Below, piece by piece: positions 58,394 through 64,000 of a DNA stretch of 64,000 bases. Location: the NCBI GenBank assembly GCA_025526915.1, contig JAHLKH010000054.1, positions 84,099-148,098 on the forward strand, written 5' to 3'. Within the stretch, counting starts at the first letter, position 1; each line of letters begins with the position of its first letter. Source of the DNA: Entophlyctis helioformis (lineage: Eukaryota; Chytridiomycota; Chytridiomycetes; Chytridiales; Chytriomycetaceae). The translations under genes were made by a program, and so were the position numbers. Below the pieces are notes generated by a model. The model was not told the origin of the DNA. It worked only from the letters and a program-made list of their open reading frames with translations, and searched no databases.

Positions 58394-59579
58394 CGTGGCT
58401 GTTGTTGACGACGACCTGGGCTGACAGCTTGGTGAGCGGCTTGAACGTGGGCAGCTCGGCGGCGATCGACTCCGGGTCCAGGCGAGCCCTCTTGTGCAGC
58501 TCACGTAGCTCGACACCGTTGCCGTCGGCGGCATGCTTGACGGCGTTCACCAGGAAGGAGGACAGGAGCGTCGCCGTGCCGTCGCGCCCGCTGGCACGCA
58601 GTCCCGCGATGGTTGCCTCGATCTCGCGGATCAGCTCGCCAGTCCCGTGTGCCACAGCGGCCTGGAACGCCGGCGGAGGCGGCTCGGCCACGTGCGACGG
58701 GGGCTCGTCCTCGATGAGCGACACGTGGTGCACCGCGTGCCAGTCGTCGTCGTCGGCGATATCGACCACTTGGACGAACGAGGAGAACGAGGCGAGAGGC
58801 CTGACGCCCGTCAGGCTGTCGCGGAACAGTCCCGTTTTGGCGTGGCGCTGGACGGGCGCTTTGTCCTTGCCGAAGAAGCGATGGTAGTTGCCTTCCTTTT
58901 CAACCCTGACGTGGCCGTCGGCCTGGTCGATGGGATGCACGTGGCAGTTCTTGATGAGGTGGCCTTCGAGCCCGCAGTACGCGCAGCACTTGGGGCCTGG
59001 CGGGCTCTGTCGGGGCACGGGAGGGCTGCCGACGGCAAAGGGCGATACAGGCGAAGGGGCGACGCTGCTCACGGGCGAGGGGTAGGCCGAGGGACGCGAC
59101 GCCGGTGGGGCAGGCAGGGCGGCACGGGCCGGGACAGCCGACGGCGACACCGAGGAGGCGGCGGGAGCGCCTGGGCACAGGAGACTGGCGAATTCGGGCT
59201 CAGACGCGCGCTCCGAGGCAGCCGCCGCAAGCAGGATCGGGAACTCCTTCTCGACGTTGGCGATATCGAGCGAGTCGGTGCCTTTGACAAGGTGCCGGGC
59301 AGCGAACTCGCGCCTGATGTTCTTGAACGCAGGCGAGGAGAGGAAGACTGCCATGAGGACGCTCGCGACGAACTCCGAGGGCGGACGCTTGCTCTCAGGG
59401 ACGGCACGATAGAGGGTCTCAAGGGTTGTGAGGTACGTGGTGAGGTCGCTCTGCAGCCCACGGTTGATGAACGTCATAAGCTTGCTGAAAGCGGACACCT
59501 TGGGAGCAGCGGAGTGGTGGAAAGCGGTATAAGGACTTGTACGGACGGTATACGTCTGGGAAGTACGAGGCATGTTCAT
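58389..59579 (-). CDS. Retroelement Gag with CCHC knuckle, cut by the Ty3 3' LTR
   Basis: 396 aa from ATG at 59579, inside the 290-bp repeat, so the first 18 codons (MNMPRTSQTYTVRTSPYT) come from the repeat. A helical capsid-like part follows (FSKLMTFINRGLQSDLTTYL, FLSSPAFKNIRREFAARHLV), then an Ala/Pro/Ser linker, a canonical zinc knuckle CAYCGLEGHLIKNC (CX2CX4HX4C), and an acidic region with PPPPAFQAAVAHGTGELIRE. It ends at the LTR boundary (58393) with a few LTR-encoded bases, so protease and pol are gone. The family differs from the Ty3 gag next to it; I cannot assign it to a named clade. Confidence 0.75.
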   Translation of the reverse strand: MNMPRTSQTYTVRTSPYTAFHHSAAPKVSAFSKLMTFINRGLQSDLTTYLTTLETLYRAVPESKRPPSEFVASVLMAVFLSSPAFKNIRREFAARHLVKGTDSLDIANVEKEFPILLAAAASERASEPEFASLLCPGAPAASSVSPSAVPARAALPAPPASRPSAYPSPVSSVAPSPVSPFAVGSPPVPRQSPPGPKCCAYCGLEGHLIKNCHVHPIDQADGHVRVEKEGNYHRFFGKDKAPVQRHAKTGLFRDSLTGVRPLASFSSFVQVVDIADDDDWHAVHHVSLIEDEPPSHVAEPPPPAFQAAVAHGTGELIREIEATIAGLRASGRDGTATLLSSFLVNAVKHAADGNGVELRELHKRARLDPESIAAELPTFKPLTKLSAQVVVNNSHV

Positions 59580-59816
59580 TGGTAAGAGCAGTAGCCATAG
59601 GCAGACATAAGGATGGATAGGCACCTGGGAAGTACGAGGCACAACGGCTGGGGTTGGCAGAGTACTATCCAGTGCCAGCTTATATAGGCGCGTCACATGG
59701 AATAGAGGCGCGCCATTGGACAGCAATATGGCAAGGCAATGACCCATGAAACAGGGACACAGGGCGTCAGGGCCTGGGACCACGACGGGATGATCTGTCC
59801 GTGGATATCGTTACAG
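59527..59816 (-). repeat. 290-bp LTR-like repeat, copy 1
   Basis: Identical as far as I can compare to 61571-61860. On the minus strand it begins CTGTAACGATATCC, is preceded by AGCAAGGGGGG (a polypurine tract, 59817-59827), carries a TATA box (CCTATATAAGC at about 59679-59688) and, ~100 bases on, ATGAACATG plus 17 codons. It serves as 3' LTR for the 59817-61570 unit and as promoter and start for the gag ORF, so the two units share it in tandem. Confidence 0.85.
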
Positions 59817-61623
59817 CCCCCCTTGCTGAGAGATTGCAAGGAACGGAAGGCAATGTATCAGCACAAGAGAGAGATCCAAGGAAGACGGATCCAGATGATG
59901 CAGATACGCGACGGTGACGGCGATGTGGTGCAGTAGTACTTGCTCGCGATGATAGAGAGACACGGAGCATATCCAGTAAACCAGGTCGAAAGACGCGATC
60001 CAACAAAGTCAGGTCCATGAAGAGCAGATCCGCAGTTTGAGCACAGGTGATGGCACCATGTAGCAAGACAGGCGATGACAGGATGTTTGGATCTGGCGGC
60101 GGCAGTCGATCAATTGCAGTGACAGTCGTTGACGTTGGAGCAGCGGTAGCCGGCCGAGTGCATCCAATGTCGGTTGAGCAGTGAACAGGCAGCGATTGCT
60201 GATGCGGCTGGGTCGGCAGCATCTGCAAGGGCAGATCAGGCAAGTAAGCGGGCAGCGGTTGTTGTTCTGGCTGTTGGTGATGCAGCTCAGTCGGTTCAGG
60301 CAATACGGGCGGCGGCAGCGGCGGCGGTTGTACTGGCGGCAGTTGGCGCAGTCCAGTCGGTTCAATCGGCAATTCAGTTGACAGTACAGAAGACAGATGA
60401 GGCAGATGGAGCGTTGTAGGCAGTTGAGACGGGTGCGAAGGCGAGTGTGTCGACAGGCGGTGCGACTGCTTGGCAAGGGCAGGTGCAGCGGTGTTGGCTG
60501 AGTGCTGCTCAGTCGAGAGGCTGGGCAGAACGGCTGTTGTTGCTGGTGCAGATGGCAGATCGATTGGCATCGGCGATGGATCGGCTGATGGCGACCAATC
60601 AGATGCGGCTGACCAATCGGTTGGTGCCGACCAATCAGCTGCTGCTGACCGATTGGCACGCGTTGACCAATCAGATCGCGTTGGCCAATCGGCGCGCGCT
60701 GCAGGCGGCTGGATGGGCGAGCCTGCAGGGACAGCGACTGGGCTGCAGAGCGGGACAGACGGGGACGGGACGGACGGGTACGCGACGGACGGGTGCTCGA
60801 CCCTGCTGGCCGGGCTGGCCGGTGCCAGAGGCGGCTGGGTCGGTCGGTGCTGCTGAGGCGAGGCCAGAGCAGTGGCGGTCGGAACGGGAGAACGATGCTG
60901 CTGATGCCGCGGCGTCAGGACAGGCGTGCTGCCAGGGCCAGAGTGGCCGGGGCTGCGGACGGGCTGGTCGGGCAGCTGCTGCATGCAGAGCGGTTGGGGC
61001 TGCACATGGCCGGGGCCGGTGCAGATGGAGCTGGTGGCGAGGTCGGTGTTGCGGCTGCTACTGCTGCTGCTACTGCCGTTGGCGTTCCACAAACGATGGT
61101 TGAGTTTGCGCCAACGAAGTGTGGCTTCGAGCTGGTCAATGAATGCAAGCAGGTCGCTTGCCGTCTGCTCGAGCTGCTGCTGCTCAAGCTGGAGGCTGTC
61201 ACGCCTGGCAAGGTCCTCTCGCAGAGCAACCATTGCAGGGGCCAGGCGATGGTGCTCCTCCTTTGTCGGCGGCCTGTGGCATGAGCGAAGGATGCTGGCG
61301 GCAATGGAACGAGTCTTGTCAACACAGGCTGTCTGTAGCTGGATGGCGAGCAGACAGTCGTCGGAAATGAGCTGGATGTTGTGCAGCTCCAGGCGAGCGG
61401 TGCGTAGCTCGTGCTGGAGGCTGCTGGTGGTCGTTTGGAGGTGGTTGCGATGGTTGTTGGTTGCGGTCTGTTGCGGGCTGGTGCGGGTCGGCTGGCCTGG
61501 GCCGCCGGCTTGCATGGCGGCCCAGAATTCGGTCGGTCGGTCGGTCGTCGAGTTCGATGGGTGAGCCGTTGTATAAGGACTTGTACGGACGGTATACGTC
61601 TGGGAAGTACGAGGCATGTTCAT
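59767..61623 (-). CDS. ORF of a non-autonomous LTR-type element, function unknown
   Basis: 618 aa from ATG at 61623 in the right-hand repeat to a stop at 59767 in the left-hand repeat. After the shared 18 codons it has a coiled-coil region (LQHELRTARLELHNIQLI, REDLARRDSLQLEQQQLEQT), a Pro/Ser/Gln-rich middle, and a tandem array of Asp-Trp-Ser units (ADWSAPTDWSAASDWS). No protease, reverse transcriptase or integrase motif appears anywhere between the repeats, so if mobile it must borrow enzymes, like other non-autonomous LTR elements that keep one structural-type ORF. Whether the protein is a gag analogue is not shown by the sequence. Confidence 0.6.
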   Translation of the reverse strand: MNMPRTSQTYTVRTSPYTTAHPSNSTTDRPTEFWAAMQAGGPGQPTRTSPQQTATNNHRNHLQTTTSSLQHELRTARLELHNIQLISDDCLLAIQLQTACVDKTRSIAASILRSCHRPPTKEEHHRLAPAMVALREDLARRDSLQLEQQQLEQTASDLLAFIDQLEATLRWRKLNHRLWNANGSSSSSSSRNTDLATSSICTGPGHVQPQPLCMQQLPDQPVRSPGHSGPGSTPVLTPRHQQHRSPVPTATALASPQQHRPTQPPLAPASPASRVEHPSVAYPSVPSPSVPLCSPVAVPAGSPIQPPAARADWPTRSDWSTRANRSAAADWSAPTDWSAASDWSPSADPSPMPIDLPSAPATTAVLPSLSTEQHSANTAAPALAKQSHRLSTHSPSHPSQLPTTLHLPHLSSVLSTELPIEPTGLRQLPPVQPPPLPPPVLPEPTELHHQQPEQQPLPAYLPDLPLQMLPTQPHQQSLPVHCSTDIGCTRPATAAPTSTTVTAIDRLPPPDPNILSSPVLLHGAITCAQTADLLFMDLTLLDRVFRPGLLDMLRVSLSSRASTTAPHRRHRRVSASSGSVFLGSLSCADTLPSVPCNLSARGAVTISTDRSSRRGPRP

Positions 61624-61860
61624 TGGTAAGAGCAGTAGCCATAGGCAGACATAAGGATGGATAGGCACCTGGGAAGTACGAGGCACAACGGCTGGGGTTG
61701 GCAGAGTACTATCCAGTGCCAGCTTATATAGGCGCGTCACATGGAATAGAGGCGCGCCATTGGACAGCAATATGGCAAGGCAATGACCCATGAAACAGGG
61801 ACACAGGGCGTCAGGGCCTGGGACCACGACGGGATGATCTGTCCGTGGATATCGTTACAG
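61571..61860 (-). repeat. 290-bp LTR-like repeat, copy 2
   Basis: Partner of 59527-59816. The TATA box is at about 61723-61733 on the minus strand. Its outer (right) end at 61860 meets the helicase reading frame directly; no target duplication can be identified because the left partner is fused to another element. Confidence 0.85.
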
Positions 61861-63795
61861 GTCTGCTTCACGCTGCGCTGAGCGAGAGCGTGTTCCTGGG
61901 CCCGACGATCTTGAACAGCTTTGTGTTCATTTCGTGCATCACCAAGGATCAGCGCATGAAGGTCTACAACACGATCACACAGGAGATTGCAGCTCTCCAG
62001 TATCTGCTCAAGATCGACCTCATTGGCACTGGAATCTGCAAGGTCAAGGCCATGCTCGAGGAAGCCGATATCCAGACAAAACAAGGGTCGGAAAGTCTGG
62101 AACTTTTGTTGGCGGATCACTTTGACTCCATTCAGACCACTGATCAAGCCTGCCGGCCATTCCAGATGCTGTGCTTGCTGTTTGCCAACATCAACAGCCA
62201 TGGAAGCGAGCAAGAGGTGCGGCCGTCGGTCTTTTGGTTGGACATACACCAGACTGTGCTCTTTCTTCCATCCAGCGGTGGGACCATGGACATTGCGATG
62301 ATCCAGGATGGCGCAGCTGCATCGATTCGCGAAACAGATGCACAGGTGCGCCGTCTTTTGCTCGGGTGGTCTGAAGACCCAATCCAGCCGCTCAGCATCA
62401 AGATTGCCGACAAAGTCAACAAGGCCACGCCTGGCTACTGGTTTGGCCGTCATGCACAGAACGCGTACATTCAAGATGCAAGCGATCAGTTTGGCAAGCA
62501 TGTGCTTGGTGGCTCCATGTGTCTGTTCAGCAACATGACCGCTGTGCTAGATGACGGCACTGTGGGCAACGCCATGTGCATTGATAAGGCCAAGATCAAA
62601 ATGTTCATGGATGAGGCGGACGAGCTCGTCAAGATGCTCCTGTTGATGATCCACATTACGTCTGGACAGCCCACGCGCGTGTCGGAGCTCATGTCGGTCA
62701 AGTACAAGAATGACAGGGCAGGCATTCGGCACGTCTTTGTTCTCGCCGGCGAGATGGTCATCATCCCGACGTATAACAAGACAAACACAGTCACGGGATC
62801 CACACGTCTGATTGCGCGATACCTGCCGCCGGCCGCGTCGCAGCTGCTGTACACGTACCTGACACTCATCCGTCCGATTGTCAACCACTTTGCTGCACGT
62901 TTGTACAAGCCACATGTCGCCGCGATGTACGAGTCGTATCTGTTCTGTATTGGCCCAAAGGGACGGCTGTCAGATCAAGGCATTTCTCCATACAACATCC
63001 TGTCGGCTGGCTTTATGCGCGTGTATGGACTGCCGCTCGACTCTCGGTCGTTTCGCCAGATTGTGATTGCGTTCAGCCATCGTTTTGGGCACGACCTGAC
63101 CACCAAGAACAGCTGCCTGCTCACGAGCATGCACATGCAGGCCGGCCACTCGGCAAAGACTGGCAACACGAGCTACGCAGTCAATGACCATCAGTTTACC
63201 TGTTTGACGCACAACGAGCTCTATGACTACCACCACAGCTCGTTGTGCTGGCACGTGTTCAGCGGCGTGGCTGGAGTGGAAGCAAGCCGCGGGCTGCACA
63301 TGATTGAGGCGATGTTTCGTCTGGGCTCCGGCTCTGATCCGACCGAGCTCCCTGGCCAGCCGCCTCAGCAGGATCCCACGGCGCAGGTTCCCATCTTCAA
63401 TCAGGGTGCGCGGCATGATGTTGAGCGTAAGTGCACATTGCGATGTTTGGCGTGCTGTGCATGGACGTGATCCTGACCATCCTGCTTGTGTGTGTGCACT
63501 GGCTGTTGCAGGGAATGAGGTGCGCTCGATGGTTATCAAGAGTGTCAGCCAGGATACGGAATGTGTACCATGCCTGGATGACCAGAAGCTGCGCAAGGCT
63601 CTTGATCACATTGCAGGCCGACATGGGACGCCGTTCCGCAGCCAAGACCAACTGACTGCTGTCACTGCGGTCGCGCAGGCAACCAAGGATCTGGTTGTTG
63701 TTATGCCGACTGGATCAGGCAAGACGCTGCTCTATGAATTGCCTGCCCATGCCGAAGGCGAATTGTACGTCACGGTCGTCATTGTGCCGGGTTAG
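61861..63795 (+). CDS. Telomere-linked tyrosine-recombinase-like/RecQ-type helicase, truncated at both ends
   Basis: Two exons, join(61861..63426, 63512..63795). The first ~520 residues are ordered and end in a region with the tyrosine-recombinase layout: Arg in PTRVSELMSVKY, a basic beta-turn (TGSTRLIARYLPPA), FRQIVIAFSHRF, and GHSAKTGNTSYAV with candidate catalytic His and Tyr. After the intron comes the start of a SF2 helicase of RecQ type: FRSQDQLTAV, motif I VVVMPTGSGKTLL, motif Ia-like VTVVIVP. The sixth base after that is telomere repeat, which supplies the TAG stop. The left end meets the 290-bp repeat with no ATG, so the N-terminus is missing too. Telomere-linked RecQ helicases are common in fungal subtelomeres; the recombinase-like partner is my inference. 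Confidence 0.78.
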
Positions 63796-64000
63796 GGTTA
63801 GGGTTAGGGTTAGGGTTAGGGTTGGGGTTAGGGTTAGGGTTAGGGTTAGGGTTAGGGTTAGGGTTAGGGTTAGGGTTAGGGTTAGGGTTAGGGTTAGGGT
63901 TAGGGTTAGGGTTAGGGTTAGGGTTAGGGTTAGGGTTAGGGTTAGGGTTAGGGTTAGGGTTAGGGTTAGGGTTAGGGTTAGGGTTAGGTTAGGGTTAGGG
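63789..64000 (+). repeat. Telomere, (TTAGGG)n
   Basis: About 35 units reach the end of the window, G-rich strand 5'->3', so this is the right-hand chromosome end. Variants: one TTGGGG near 63823 and one shortened TTAGG near 63988. The first repeat follows GTGCCG of the helicase coding sequence with no subtelomeric spacer. Confidence 0.98.

Noticed and set aside
58389..59579. Assignment of this Gag to Ty1/copia
   Set aside because: A CCHC knuckle alone does not separate copia from Ty3 groups and no pol is attached, so no clade is claimed.
58389..59783. Minus ORF start at 59783
   Set aside because: That start is a GTG codon upstream of the TATA box; the first real ATG after the TATA box is at 59579.
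1..64000. tRNA or rRNA genes
   Set aside because: No cloverleaf B-box pattern or rRNA core sequence was noticed on either strand by eye; a tRNAscan run would be decisive.

Overview
The window is eukaryotic and ends in a chromosome tip. Genes have short GT-AG (a few GC-AG) introns, high GC, Ser/Ala/His/Gln-rich low-complexity stretches, and the last ~210 bases are TTAGGG telomere repeat. Gene content points to an early-diverging zoosporic fungus, most likely a chytrid (Chytridiomycota): a rhodopsin-guanylyl cyclase fusion, a Crinkler effector-like gene, a PEN-2 gamma-secretase subunit, a chromodomain Ty3-type retrotransposon and a telomere-linked RecQ-type helicase. The species is inference.

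Bases 1-30400 are an ordinary gene-dense arm. In order: 3' end of an unknown gene (+), a divergent G-protein alpha subunit (-), an RNF10/Mag2-type RING protein (-), a large ankyrin-like protein with frame breaks (-), SPO11 (-), a small membrane protein (-), a coiled-coil membrane protein (+), PEN-2 (+), an L-type amino-acid transporter (-), AFG1 ATPase (+), an unknown protein (-), a Leu/Phe/Val-type amino-acid dehydrogenase (-), TCTP (+), a RhoGAP protein (-) and an LEA-2-like membrane protein (+). For Galpha, RNF10, SPO11, PEN-2, the dehydrogenase, TCTP, the RhoGAP and the transporter, splice sites read by eye give an exactly in-frame model.

Bases 30400-39200 hold two diverged copies of a ~1.5 kb ankyrin gene with conserved 3' flanks. 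Between them lie an MDR-family reductase and the rhodopsin-guanylyl cyclase.

Bases 39400-51500 are a graveyard typical of subtelomeres: a frame-broken ALKBH1-like dioxygenase, a WD40 (DCAF/WDTC1-like) gene and a 7TM-like gene that truncate each other at one breakpoint, the Crinkler gene, a Ty3 integrase-chromodomain fragment, an ABCC transporter that has lost most of its second membrane domain, and a third, truncated member of the ankyrin-gene family.

Bases 51500-61860 are retroelements: a nearly intact 6.9 kb Ty3/chromovirus with 187-bp LTRs one base apart in sequence and a primer site that may self-prime, then two minus-strand ORFs driven by identical 290-bp LTR-like repeats that supply TATA box, start codon and first codons.

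Bases 61861-63791 encode a tyrosine-recombinase-like domain followed by a RecQ/DEAD-type helicase start, cut off by telomere repeats right after the first helicase motifs. A recurring oddity is single-base losses in otherwise well-preserved coding frames, which suggests uncorrected assembly indels as well as real decay.
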